Below are positions 37,347 through 45,785 of a stretch of DNA of 64,000 nt, in pieces. The stretch spans positions 434,001-498,000 of the forward strand of contig NZ_QDDL01000001.1 in NCBI RefSeq assembly GCF_003097315.1, in the 5' to 3' direction. Position 1 is the stretch's first letter. Each line of letters opens with the position of its first letter. Source of the stretch: Pelagibaculum spongiae. GTDB taxonomy: Bacteria; Pseudomonadota; Gammaproteobacteria; Enterobacterales; Pelagibaculaceae. The translations under genes and the position numbers were made by a program. A model generated the notes under the pieces. That model ran no database searches and was not told the DNA's origin. It was given only the letters and a program-made list of their open reading frames with translations.

Positions 37347-37557
37347 GGTATAGCGACGACCTAAATCAAAGGGGCTATCAGAAAGAGATTGAGCAGAATT
37401 AAAATTGTGATCTGTCATAGCACTGCATACCTACGCTATTGAAGTTTAGGTAGCATATAAAAGAAAAACCCTACTGAAAAATTAAAAGAATTAATTATTA
37501 GTAGGGTCTTATAAATCAATTTATGCCTGACAGGTTTTGTTTTGACAGGTTTTGTTT
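37347..37557. repeat. RAYT 5' fragment plus palindromic repeat, copy 6
   Basis: 37347-37459 repeats the RAYT leader and first codons. 37460-37542 is a full unit, here with a compensated main stem (CCCTACTG opposite TAGTAGGG). TGACAGGTTTTGTTT is then repeated once more to 37557. Confidence 0.7.
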
Positions 37558-37751
37558 GCAATTCAAACTTTCCATTTTGGGTTATTGTGGTTCACTTTAG
37601 GATCAGCACAACCTACAGGTTTTGGAAAAATATCGGATGGTGCTTCGTGGCCACCCTGAATGGTGTCAGATGACGCTGCGTGACTACCACAGATAATGGA
37701 AATTCCAAAAAATAAAGGGATCATTCCTAGCCTAATCTAACCAACCGGCAC

Positions 37752-37843
37752 AAAAAAACCGGAGCTGCTTTCGAAACTCCGGTTTTTTATACAACTGTAG
37801 CGGCAAGTCGTTACTTCAAAACTACCAGCGACTGATCTGCCGC
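37752..37843. pseudogene. Duplicated terminator and selD 3' tail
   Basis: This stretch matches 38535-38625: a terminator with arms CCGGAG/CTCCGG and a T-run, then TACAACTGTAGCGGCAAGTC and the codons of the last residues of SelD. It is a non-functional copy of the end of selD, 0.7 kb from the original. Confidence 0.7.
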
Positions 37844-38019
37844 TAGTACCTCAAACCAATCATGGGCTGCAAGCTATTCGACCACTGTAAACATGCTATT
37901 CAACTCAACTGGGCTTAAAATTGACGAATAATTTTATGACTGTCAAACAGTACCTTTCCTAAAGCGATTGATTTAAAATAATACGCTGCTCTTAAATTTT
38001 TTCGAAAGTGAATAATGAT

Positions 38020-38453
38020 ATGAAAACACTTTAGTATTTGCTGTGTTATTCAGCGGATGCTCCATTCCCTATGTTGCTCCTACAGAAGGCCCTCGCGCTG
38101 AAATCACCTTCAACAACATGACTAACGGAAAGCTTGGTCTAGCCTTTTATGAAATTTCTAAAAATTGCGAGCGACGCAAATCACTCCCCATCATAAAACC
38201 ATCTGAAGAAGTCACTCATGTAGTTTTAGCTGACCAAGAGCTGTCATTTCAATACAGCGTGGGTTTTTCCGAGACCTATTGCCTACTGAATTTACGGTTC
38301 TTACCTGAAGACGGGCACAAGTATGTATTCAATGCAAAAAGTGAACTTTTTTCTTGCTACTGGGAAATGAATGACGCCACAAAAAAAGTCTCTATGGAAA
38401 AGCGAGAATGGCTCCGAGGTGATACTGAAAATTCAGCATTCTGTAAAGATTAA
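38020..38453 (+). pseudogene. Small lipoprotein gene with a frameshifted signal peptide
   Basis: ATG 38020 reads MKTL then TAG. With one more T at 38029-38032 it would read MKTLLVFAVLFSGCSIPYV, a clean lipoprotein signal. The rest is an intact frame of ~135 residues with four further cysteines. Either the gene is disabled, a base is missing in the assembly, or translation starts at GTG 38043 without a full signal. The family is not recognised. Confidence 0.5.
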
Positions 38454-38533
38454 ACAACCTGCCAGCGCCCCCTCCCACCTACAGCTATAACCAAACCAGC
38501 ATTAAACAAAAAAGATTGCCTCAACCACTTAAA

Positions 38534-38569
38534 CAAAAAACCGGAGCCACTTTCGCAACTCCGGTTTTT
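38534..38569. terminator. Bidirectional terminator of selD
   Basis: Arms CCGGAG (38541-38546) and CTCCGG (38559-38564), with an A-run before and a T-run after. It serves the convergent lipoprotein and selD transcripts. A second copy is at 37759-37788. Confidence 0.75.
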
Positions 38570-38591
38570 ATACAACTGTAGCGGTAAGTCG

Positions 38592-39650
38592 TTACTTCAT
38601 TACCACCAAAGTTTCTTCTGCCGCTCGATCGGTAATATCGCCAATCGGTTTTAACTCCAAGCCGTATTTCTGACCCAGTGCTTCAACGTCAGCGCATGCA
38701 TCTTCAGATACTGCAACCAACAAACCGCCTGAGGTTTGTGGGTCACATAAAATCTGTTTTTGCTGTTCGGTGAGTTCAGCCACTTGATGGCCGAAGCTTT
38801 CGAAGTTGCGATGAGTTCCGCCTGGTACACAACCTAACTGGCGATAATGTTCTGCGCCTTCTACTAACGGCAGCGAATCAAAATCCAGTTCGGCCTGAAA
38901 TTCACTGTCGCGAATCATTTCTAGCAGGTGGCCCATTAAACCAAAACCGGTGACATCAGTAACGGCTTGCACACCTGACATTTCGCCAAGATCTGCACCA
39001 ATTTTATTTAACTGGCACATGGCATCGCGGGCAACATGGGCATGCTCGGCTTGCAATTTACCCTTTTTCTCTGCGGTAGTCAGAATGCCAATACCCAATG
39101 GTTTGGTTAAATAAAGCTTGTCGCCTTTTTTAACCGAGTTATTGCGTTTCACTTTTTCTGTTGGCACACGACCGGTAACTGCTAAACCAAAAATAGGTTC
39201 TGGCGCATCGATACTATGACCGCCTGCTAAAGGAATGCCGGCTTCCAAACAAGCTGCTCGACCACCTTCAATAACTTTGCGCGCAACTTCTGGGCCGAGC
39301 TTGTTAATTGGCCAACCTAAAATGGCAATCGCCATCATGGGTTTTCCGCCCATTGCGTAGACATCACTAATCGAGTTGGCTGCCGCGATACGGCCGAAGT
39401 CGTATGGGTCGTCAACAATCGGCATAAAGAAATCGGTGGTCGAGATTATTGACTCACCATTTCCCATATCAAACACAGCCGCATCGTCGCTGGTGTCATT
39501 ACCAACGATTAAACCAGGAAAGTCAGGCGATGCTTCCATTCCTTGAAGAATTTGTCCCAGAACTCTGGGAGAAAGTTTGCAGCCTCAGCCAGCGCCATGG
39601 GAATACTGGGTGAGACGGACCGGTTCAGTTGTTTCGATTTCTTGACTCAT
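38592..39650 (-). CDS. selD: Selenophosphate synthetase, itself a selenoprotein
   Basis: 352 residues from ATG 39650 when the in-frame TGA at 39585-39587 is read as selenocysteine (residue 22): [17 protein letters not shown]. This is exactly the catalytic position (Cys or Sec) of SelD. The rest has the AIR-synthase-like fold with [45 protein letters not shown] and [14 protein letters not shown]. The enzyme makes selenophosphate from selenide and ATP for tRNA-Sec charging by SelA. A SECIS-like hairpin follows the UGA. It is the last gene of the minus-strand Sec cluster. Confidence 0.95.
39555..39570 (-). promoter_or_regulatory. SECIS-like hairpin of selD
   Basis: Beginning 15 nt after the UGA, the mRNA can form TCCCAG-AGTT-CTGGGA, with a G-U pair of bases in the loop as in bacterial SECIS elements bound by SelB. 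Distance and loop size fit the bacterial type. Confidence 0.7.
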
Positions 39651-39832
39651 CGTTTTCATCCTGCCTGCTAATTTGCTGGCTTTTCCAACCCGCCCTGAAA
39701 GAACAAGAGCCAAGACGAGTTAGTGAGTAATAACTTATAAATGCTGCGATTAACAAAATCGACAACACTCACGATATCAGATAGCGACAACAATACTTGA
39801 AGCACCAACAACGCTTTAAATACACAAACGAT

Positions 39833-39860
39833 GTCGGATGGCGCTGCGCTCATCCAACCT
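39833..39860. repeat. REP half-element
   Basis: GTCGGATGGCGCTGCGCTCA, then TCCAACCT, resembles the REP sequence at 33136-33210. It abuts and overlaps the last bases of selB. Confidence 0.55.
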
Positions 39861-41643
39861 ATAATTCAGCTTGTGGCAACTTCAGCACGACCCGCTCTGG
39901 ATTCTCATTACGAACAAAACCATCAATCGACATGCGGTTGAGCAACGGAATCAGGAATTTTCGCGATAGGCCGGAAATTTCTCTAGCTTGCGCAATGGTC
40001 ATTTTGTCACCGACTGCTCGACCTTGAAGAATTTCAACCACCAGCTCTTGGTATAAATCAAGCGGGTAATATAACTTGCCTTCCATTTGAATGATAAATT
40101 CAAGTCGCACCAAGTTTCGCAGTTCTTTCTGGGCACCTGGAATTTTTTCACGTTCGGCTTCGAAACCTGCTTTTCCGTTGTCACGGATTTTTTGTAAAAT
40201 GGTCAGTGCCAACTCAGATAGCTGCGCTTCATCAGCACCGCCACCTGTTTGCCATACACCACCTTGATTTCGAATCAATCCTTGCTCTTGCAACTGGTTG
40301 AGCAGCAATTCCAACAAGCCAATTTCTATAGACAACTTGGAACTGATTTCATCCGCACTAAATGTGGTCGTTTCTGAGCCAAGGAGTTCAACGATTTTGT
40401 CGAAACTTTTTTGCTGGAAACTCTGGGTGGCCAACCAACGGCCCAAGGTCACATAATCACCCGAAAGTGAGCGTTCACTCACAGAAATTTCAGCATAGCC
40501 ATTGATTTCTAAGCCGAGCTGTTGCTCTAGGTGTGTTTCGAGTTTTTCAGGTAATCGCTCTAGCATTGGCTGAACTTTGCTACGCAATGAACGCTCAAGC
40601 TCACCCATCCAAACCACTTCGGCAGCATGTAAAATGTCGCTACCACCGTGGCGAATGATCACTAGCTTTTGCCCCCAGTGACAACTAATTGCATCGCTAA
40701 TTTTCAAGCGGGCAAAACGGCTATCTTTTAACGGGATCAAACGTGCCAATGAGTGAGCCGTTCCTAACACCACTTCCACTTCACGGTTGTGCTTGCCACC
40801 AGCGGCTTCAAAATCCAGCCGCACCAGCATATCTTTAATCGGTTTAAAGCCACTGCCGCTAGCAACCAAACAATGCCCACGCTCGACATCTTTTTTGGCA
40901 ACACCTTTAAGGCCCACCGCCACTCGCGAAGTGGGCACGGCAGTTTTCAGATCTTTTTTATAAGATTGAAGTGCTTTAACTTGCACTTGCTGGCCGCCCG
41001 GCAACATGGTCATTTTCTGGCCATGTTCAATTTGCTCACCCGCTAACGAACCGGTTACCACAGTACCAATGCCGTTAACGGTAAACACTCTATCTATATA
41101 AAGGTGTGAACCTGGCATGCGCGGCGGTTGCTCACCAGTGCGTAATTGCTTAAGCACCATTTGACGCAATTTTTGAATGTTAGTGCCTTCAAGTGCAGAA
41201 ACGCTAATGGAATCTGGCAAGATATCGGCGATTTCCATGCATTTATCTAGCGCGTCTTCTTCAACCATCGCTAATGTTTCAGCATCAACCAAGTCACATT
41301 TATTGACCACCAAAATAACGTTGCTTACCCCCATGGCAGAAAGCACACGTAAATGGTCGGTGGTCATTGGCATCCAGCCTTCTTCAGCAGAAATCACCAG
41401 CAATGCTAAATCAAGACTCCAAACACCGGATACCATGTTGCGGATATAACGCTCGTGACCCGGTACATCGATCACACCTACCGCACCGCCTTCATCATCG
41501 GGGAACCAGGCAAAGCCCAAATCCATGGTCATACCACGGTCTTGTTCATGCTTACGCGCGGTCATAATGCCGGTTAATGCATGAATCAGTGCTGTTTTAC
41601 CGTGGTCTACGTGGCCGGCAGTGCCAATAACTGCATTTCTCAC
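39859..41643 (-). CDS. selB: Selenocysteine-specific elongation factor
   Basis: 594 residues starting at GTG. The GTPase domain has G1 GTAGHVDHGKT (residues 7-17), G3 DVPGHE and G4 NKCD. The C-terminal half contains the winged-helix repeats that bind SECIS RNA (ending FLIPLLNRMSIDGFVRN). The length is slightly below E. coli SelB (614). It carries Sec-tRNA to the ribosome at UGA codons next to SECIS hairpins. It lies between selA (240 bases away) and selD (208 bases away) on the same strand. Confidence 0.95.
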   Translation of the reverse strand: MRNAVIGTAGHVDHGKTALIHALTGIMTARKHEQDRGMTMDLGFAWFPDDEGGAVGVIDVPGHERYIRNMVSGVWSLDLALLVISAEEGWMPMTTDHLRVLSAMGVSNVILVVNKCDLVDAETLAMVEEDALDKCMEIADILPDSISVSALEGTNIQKLRQMVLKQLRTGEQPPRMPGSHLYIDRVFTVNGIGTVVTGSLAGEQIEHGQKMTMLPGGQQVQVKALQSYKKDLKTAVPTSRVAVGLKGVAKKDVERGHCLVASGSGFKPIKDMLVRLDFEAAGGKHNREVEVVLGTAHSLARLIPLKDSRFARLKISDAISCHWGQKLVIIRHGGSDILHAAEVVWMGELERSLRSKVQPMLERLPEKLETHLEQQLGLEINGYAEISVSERSLSGDYVTLGRWLATQSFQQKSFDKIVELLGSETTTFSADEISSKLSIEIGLLELLLNQLQEQGLIRNQGGVWQTGGGADEAQLSELALTILQKIRDNGKAGFEAEREKIPGAQKELRNLVRLEFIIQMEGKLYYPLDLYQELVVEILQGRAVGDKMTIAQAREISGLSRKFLIPLLNRMSIDGFVRNENPERVVLKLPQAEL

Positions 41644-41883
41644 GCGGCGAACTCCTAACCATTTTCTGACATTCAGTAATTTTTGCTGGATTTAAATATG
41701 TTCCCGGCAAATAGTCTTTTTACAAATATCAGATTTTTTAAATTTAACTCCGGGTTATAAATTAATTACTTAAAATAAACAAAAAAAAGGTTTTACCAAT
41801 TTAATTTATTTTCGAATTAATTTTCTCCGGCGCACTTATTTAACCAAAAACTTTTTAACTGGATACATCACTCAACAGCAACA

Positions 41884-43266
41884 CTAGCTTTGTAAGTAAT
41901 TACTCAGCTGCTGCTCTAGCACCGACCAATCTTGCGGCAGAATAGTCGCCATATTCAAAATCACTCGGCCATCACGGATCGTGCCGATAACCGGGGTTGG
42001 CCAGCAACGCATGGTCTCGAGCAATTTATCAGGCCGCTGGTTGAGCTTTAGCTCCAGCGCCCATGATGGGAAGTATTCATCTGGCGTCGTGCCACCGCCC
42101 ACCATCATTTGATCCTGGAAAAGCTCAACCGAGCGCTTAGGCTGATCGGCCAACAAAGCATTTAAATTCTCTGCCAGTTGGGCACCTTTTTGCTGTGCCT
42201 GGTCAACCCAATTAACCGTTGCTTCTGCAATGCCGCTACCAGCCTGCTTTTTATTGAGTTTTTGAATCATCAGTTCTTCAAGCATTGAATAGACCATTCG
42301 GCAAGGTCTAAAGGCACGCATTAATGGGTGCTTTTCAATTCGCTTGATTAATGGCCGCTTGCCACTAATGATCCCGGCTTGCGGGCCACCGATAATTTTA
42401 TCGCCTGAAAAACACACCAAATCAGCACCACTTTTTAAGTAACTGCTCACTTGGGGTTCATCGGTGAAGGTTTCTGTGGTCATGCCGCAGCCCTGATCCA
42501 TCGCCAACAAAACATGCTTGGGCAACCGGTCGGCCACTTCTTTAATTGAAGGTGACTCAGTAAAGCCGCGAATCGCAAAATTGGAACGGTGCACCATCAA
42601 TACCATGGCGGTATTTTCTGTTACGGCATCGATATAGTCATCGGCAGTGGTGATGTTAGTGGTGCCCACTTCAACCAATATTGCGCCGGACTGCTGCAAA
42701 ATATCAGGAATGCGGAAACCGCCACCAATTTGGATCTGCTCGCCACGAGAAACAATGACTTCTTTTCCGCTGGCCAATTCGCTAAGTAATAAATAAATAG
42801 CCGACGCATTGTTATTAACCACCGTCGAATCTTCGGCGCTGGTTAATGCGGTTAAAAGCTGAGGAATAATTCCTTTTCTTTGTCCGCGCTTGCCGTCATT
42901 TAATTTAATTTCCAGATTACAGTAGCCAGTGTTCGCTGCCTTTACTGCATCCCAGATATCCGGATCAATCGGAGATCGACCTAGATTGGTGTGAATGACC
43001 GTACCTGTCGCATTGATTACCCGCTGATGGCGCTGCTGCAGTTGATCATCACAAATATGGTGGATCGCTTTCCAAACCGCTTTTTCAGTGACACCTTCGC
43101 TACGGAAGGTTTCGCTGGCACGAATTTTAGCCAAGGCTTGGCGCACCAATGCAGTCACTAAAGGACGGCTTAATTGATCGATATGTTTTTGAAGAGAAGG
43201 CGCCTGAAGAATCTGCTCCACTTGGGGTAAGCGGCGAGATAGGCTGTCGTTAGATTGTTCGGTCAT
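41884..43266 (-). CDS. selA: L-seryl-tRNA(Sec) selenium transferase
   Basis: 460 residues with an N-terminal helical tRNA-binding domain and a PLP fold. The PLP lysine is in CFSGDKIIGGPQAG (K290; E. coli K295). Family phrases VINATGTVIHTNLGRSPI and VVNNNASAIYLLL are present. It converts Ser-tRNA(Sec) to Sec-tRNA(Sec) with selenophosphate from SelD. It is preceded on the same strand by the tRNA-Sec gene, 235 bases upstream with its own terminator between. Confidence 0.95.
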   Translation of the reverse strand: MTEQSNDSLSRRLPQVEQILQAPSLQKHIDQLSRPLVTALVRQALAKIRASETFRSEGVTEKAVWKAIHHICDDQLQQRHQRVINATGTVIHTNLGRSPIDPDIWDAVKAANTGYCNLEIKLNDGKRGQRKGIIPQLLTALTSAEDSTVVNNNASAIYLLLSELASGKEVIVSRGEQIQIGGGFRIPDILQQSGAILVEVGTTNITTADDYIDAVTENTAMVLMVHRSNFAIRGFTESPSIKEVADRLPKHVLLAMDQGCGMTTETFTDEPQVSSYLKSGADLVCFSGDKIIGGPQAGIISGKRPLIKRIEKHPLMRAFRPCRMVYSMLEELMIQKLNKKQAGSGIAEATVNWVDQAQQKGAQLAENLNALLADQPKRSVELFQDQMMVGGGTTPDEYFPSWALELKLNQRPDKLLETMRCWPTPVIGTIRDGRVILNMATILPQDWSVLEQQLSNYLQS

Positions 43267-43403
43267 GAATCACACTCCCGTACTCCACATAGGATAGAGC
43301 ACCAAGATTGAAGCATTCGGTTAAGTATTAGTGCCTTATTAATTATCAAATCGCCCGAGGGACAAAACTCGAGACTTTTTAGATAAAACATAAAGTATCA
43401 ATA

Positions 43404-43436
43404 CAAAAAAAGCCGATACACCACGTGTATCAGCTT
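43404..43436 (-). terminator. Terminator after tRNA-Sec
   Basis: On the minus strand GATACAC-GTG-GTGTATC, extended by an AGC/GCT pair, is followed by a T-run. It lies ~65 bases beyond the tRNA 3' end and separates it from selA. Confidence 0.8.
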
Positions 43437-43501
43437 TCTAATATTCGCCACCGGGTTAACTAACCGCGACAAACAAAACAGATTGTGGTGACGAAAAAAT
43501 T

Positions 43502-43593
43502 TGGCGGAAGAGGCAAGAATCGAACTTGCCATAGCCGAAGCGGCTAACAACGGTTTTGAAGACCGCGGAGACCACCAGATCTCATCTGCTTCC
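43502..43593 (-). tRNA. selC: tRNA-Sec (anticodon UCA)
   Basis: A 92-nt tRNA with encoded CCA. The anticodon loop CTTCAAA (TCA) is closed by CGGT/ACCG. The D arm has the long six-pair stem GAGATC/GGTCTC with a four-base loop, and the variable arm is TAGCCG-CTT-CGGCTA; both are hallmarks of tRNA-Sec. The T arm is GCAAG-TTCGATT-CTTGC. Only 12 bases separate the T loop from the discriminator G, while E. coli has 13. The 5' strand GGAAGCAG pairs with CTCTTCC only if C6 is bulged. Confidence 0.95.
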
Positions 43594-43864
43594 GAATATG
43601 CGTTTTATAATAGCCTAAAAAACGATTTAAACATTGCTTTAAATCAGCCCTGCAAATTTTTGTGCTTTTTATTTTTAATTTCAAAAACACAAAAGGTCTT
43701 ACCATTGAGCGCTTTAGTCATACGCTTCTTTATTTAACAATTTTTTAAAACCACAAATTACGCATGGTTTATTGCTAGCTATATTAGATAAAACAATTTT
43801 ACAGGAACACTTAAAACAAACTGCCCTACTAAACATTCTCTAGCTAAAACCCTATGGCTGTAGC

Positions 43865-43900
43865 TAAAAAAACAAAGGGCCTTGCAAGCAAGGCCCTTTG
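43865..43900 (-). terminator. Terminator of the PTS-IIC-like gene
   Basis: On the minus strand CAAAGGGCCTTG-CTTG-CAAGGCCCTTTG is followed by a run of T. It begins 40 bases after the stop. Confidence 0.9.
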
Positions 43901-43939
43901 TTAGATCGAGATTATAACGCGTGCTACAGAGAAGGCAAT

Positions 43940-44980
43940 TTATGCAGCCTCTGGAACCATCTCAGCTTCTGCACTGATTGGCTTGCCGCGCATTTTTGCA
44001 ACTCGGATATGTACTTCTGTACATACAAAGCCTGCTGCAATACCACCGATTGCTGCGCCAACAATCGCCATCAATACAGTCGATGCATCGTTAAAGGCGA
44101 ATGGTGCCAACAAACCTGGGATTGGAGCCGCAGTACCTGGAGCGTTGTTGATGATGTTGAAGTAAACCGCAACCATACCTGCCAACGCACCACCAAAGAA
44201 GTTACAAGAGTAAACTTTGAATGCGTTACGGGTAACGATGTCAGCCTGAGTCAGTGGCTCCAGCATGATTGCTGCAACACGACTGTTATCACCCAGCTTC
44301 AGACGCTTGAAGATAATACCGTTAGTGAATGAGCCGCCGACACAAGCCAGTGCTGCAATACCCATCGGTAGCCCCGTCAGTCCCAGTATGGCGGTTAGTG
44401 CCATGGAGCTGAGTGGAGAAGTACAGATCATCTTGATCAGACCGCCTAACAAGAAGCCCATCATGTATGGAGATGATGTGGTTGCTTGTGTGATCGCGCC
44501 GCCAATTACAGCCATCGCGCTATCAACAACTGGGCCTGAGTAGAAGGCAATTAAATAAGCGATTGGAGCAATAACGATGGCGCCAACGATCATATCGATG
44601 CCGTCTGGCAAATGACGCTGAATTTGCTGTGATAAGAACGAGCAAATATAACCAGCAATAAAGCCAGCTAAAATGCCAGAACCTTTAACAGCAATTGCTG
44701 CAACGATAGCAAATACAGGTGCAACACCCAGAGAAAGTGCAACTAAAGCTGCTGCTGCTGGGCCACCCATGGAGCCTGCTGCCAAACCAGTCTCTTTCAA
44801 GAAACCGATTCCCATGAAATCACCGGTGATATAAGCGTGTACTGCTTCTACCAGAAAACTTGCAACTGCTGCAGCCGCAAGGCCGCCCATTGCTTTGTTG
44901 CCCTTAGGGGCGTAACGACTGAATAACGAAAACACAGTTAAGGCTGCTAATAGCAAGCCAATACCTTTAACGAGTTCCAT
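43940..44980 (-). CDS. PTS EIIC-like membrane protein (PTS_EIIC_2 family), orphan
   Basis: 346 residues from ATG 44980, which has a GAGAGG site. About ten hydrophobic helices, very rich in Gly and Ala. Conserved phrases are GGLAAAAVASFLVEAVHAYI, CTSPLSSMALTAILGLTGLP and GGSFTNGIIFKRLKLGDNSR. I assign it to the PTS_EIIC_2 family from these. There is no EIIA, EIIB or HPr gene nearby, so phosphorylation-coupled transport is doubtful. It is divergent from the glycine reductase operon, across 0.8 kb that holds several GntR-like palindromes, one of them 163 bases before its start. It is a candidate transporter for a reductase substrate. Confidence 0.75.
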   Translation of the reverse strand: MELVKGIGLLLAALTVFSLFSRYAPKGNKAMGGLAAAAVASFLVEAVHAYITGDFMGIGFLKETGLAAGSMGGPAAAALVALSLGVAPVFAIVAAIAVKGSGILAGFIAGYICSFLSQQIQRHLPDGIDMIVGAIVIAPIAYLIAFYSGPVVDSAMAVIGGAITQATTSSPYMMGFLLGGLIKMICTSPLSSMALTAILGLTGLPMGIAALACVGGSFTNGIIFKRLKLGDNSRVAAIMLEPLTQADIVTRNAFKVYSCNFFGGALAGMVAVYFNIINNAPGTAAPIPGLLAPFAFNDASTVLMAIVGAAIGGIAAGFVCTEVHIRVAKMRGKPISAEAEMVPEAA

Positions 44981-45142
44981 GCTGATACCTCTCTTTACCT
45001 GCAGGATGATCTTTATATGATCTTTTAAAAATTCTTCTGTACGGCGCTTTTCTTTCACCGTCGAATGCAATCAACTAAATTGCAGTGAGGCTCGATTTTG
45101 TAACCAAAATAAAGTTGGCGTGTGACCGGGATCAACTTCCAC

Positions 45143-45153
45143 TGGTATGACAA
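45143..45153. promoter_or_regulatory. GntR-like site before the PTS-IIC-like gene
   Basis: TGGTATGACAA fits TNGTNNNACNA, the FadR-subfamily operator pattern. It lies 163 bases from the PTS-IIC-like start. Confidence 0.4.
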
Positions 45154-45356
45154 TTCATTCCCGTCGAATTTATGATCTGCATTGGCATCTTCTTTTGTTT
45201 TTGGTTTTTTTTAGTGTTAACTTAATCTTCAATGCAACAATTTCGCATTGAATTTAATCCCACCAGATTTACATCTGTATCACTTTCAGAAAAATTCCTG
45301 ACAACTCGAAACTATTTATTATTTTCTAAAAAAGCATTTTTAGCGACACAAATAAA

Positions 45357-45373
45357 TTTTGGTATTACCAAAA
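45357..45373. promoter_or_regulatory. GntR/FadR-type palindromic operator 1
   Basis: TTTTGGTATTACCAAAA is a perfect 17-base palindrome of the type bound by FadR-subfamily GntR regulators (for example LldR, PdhR, GlcC). Its centre is 53 bases from that of operator 2, about five helical turns, suggesting cooperative binding. It lies ~410 bases before trxB. Confidence 0.7.
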
Positions 45374-45410
45374 CATCAACTACCTTTGTTTTGACTAGTA
45401 GTATGCAGAC

Positions 45411-45425
45411 TTTGGTAATACCAAA
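45411..45425. promoter_or_regulatory. GntR/FadR-type palindromic operator 2
   Basis: TTTGGTAATACCAAA is a perfect 15-base palindrome with the same half-site as operator 1. A weaker third site, TTGTCTTACCAAT, follows at 45468-45480. No FadR-subfamily regulator is encoded in the window. Confidence 0.7.
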
Positions 45426-45785
45426 TAACTGACACTATTTAGCGTTTATCTGTTATGTAAATAAAATTTGTCTTACCAATATCTAGAAATCGAAATTAAC
45501 TTTTAAATATAACCAGTTAGGTCTTTTTAAAATTAACGTGACACAAAATCATTTTCAAAAAAAGTGAATGTTCACAATATTTATTGAATAAAAAGACCCT
45601 CTGTTGCTACAGATCAATTACCTCTAAAGGGTTAAAGAGCACCATTCTCGCAGGGTTATTTAGTGGCCGCTAACGAAGTTAATTTGTTGCTAGGATGGCA
45701 GAATTATTAAACAACGTACTTGTTGTTTAGCCACCGATAAAACAGACCGTTAGCTTGAGTCAACGAACAGTAAGGAATGAGTGAC

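Noticed and set aside
34409-37557. Integron cassette array or CRISPR
   Set aside because: The repeats are spaced irregularly, include gene fragments and lack attC core sites (GTTRRRY pairs). No integrase or cas gene is nearby, and there are no uniform spacers.
38592-39539. selD starting at ATG 39539
   Set aside because: This start lacks the active-site segment. The upstream frame from ATG 39650 with one UGA reproduces the conserved SelD N-terminus exactly.
45430-45785. A glycine riboswitch before the grd operon
   Set aside because: I looked for the paired glycine aptamer core before trxB, grdA and grdC and did not find it. Operator-like palindromes are a better explanation for control.
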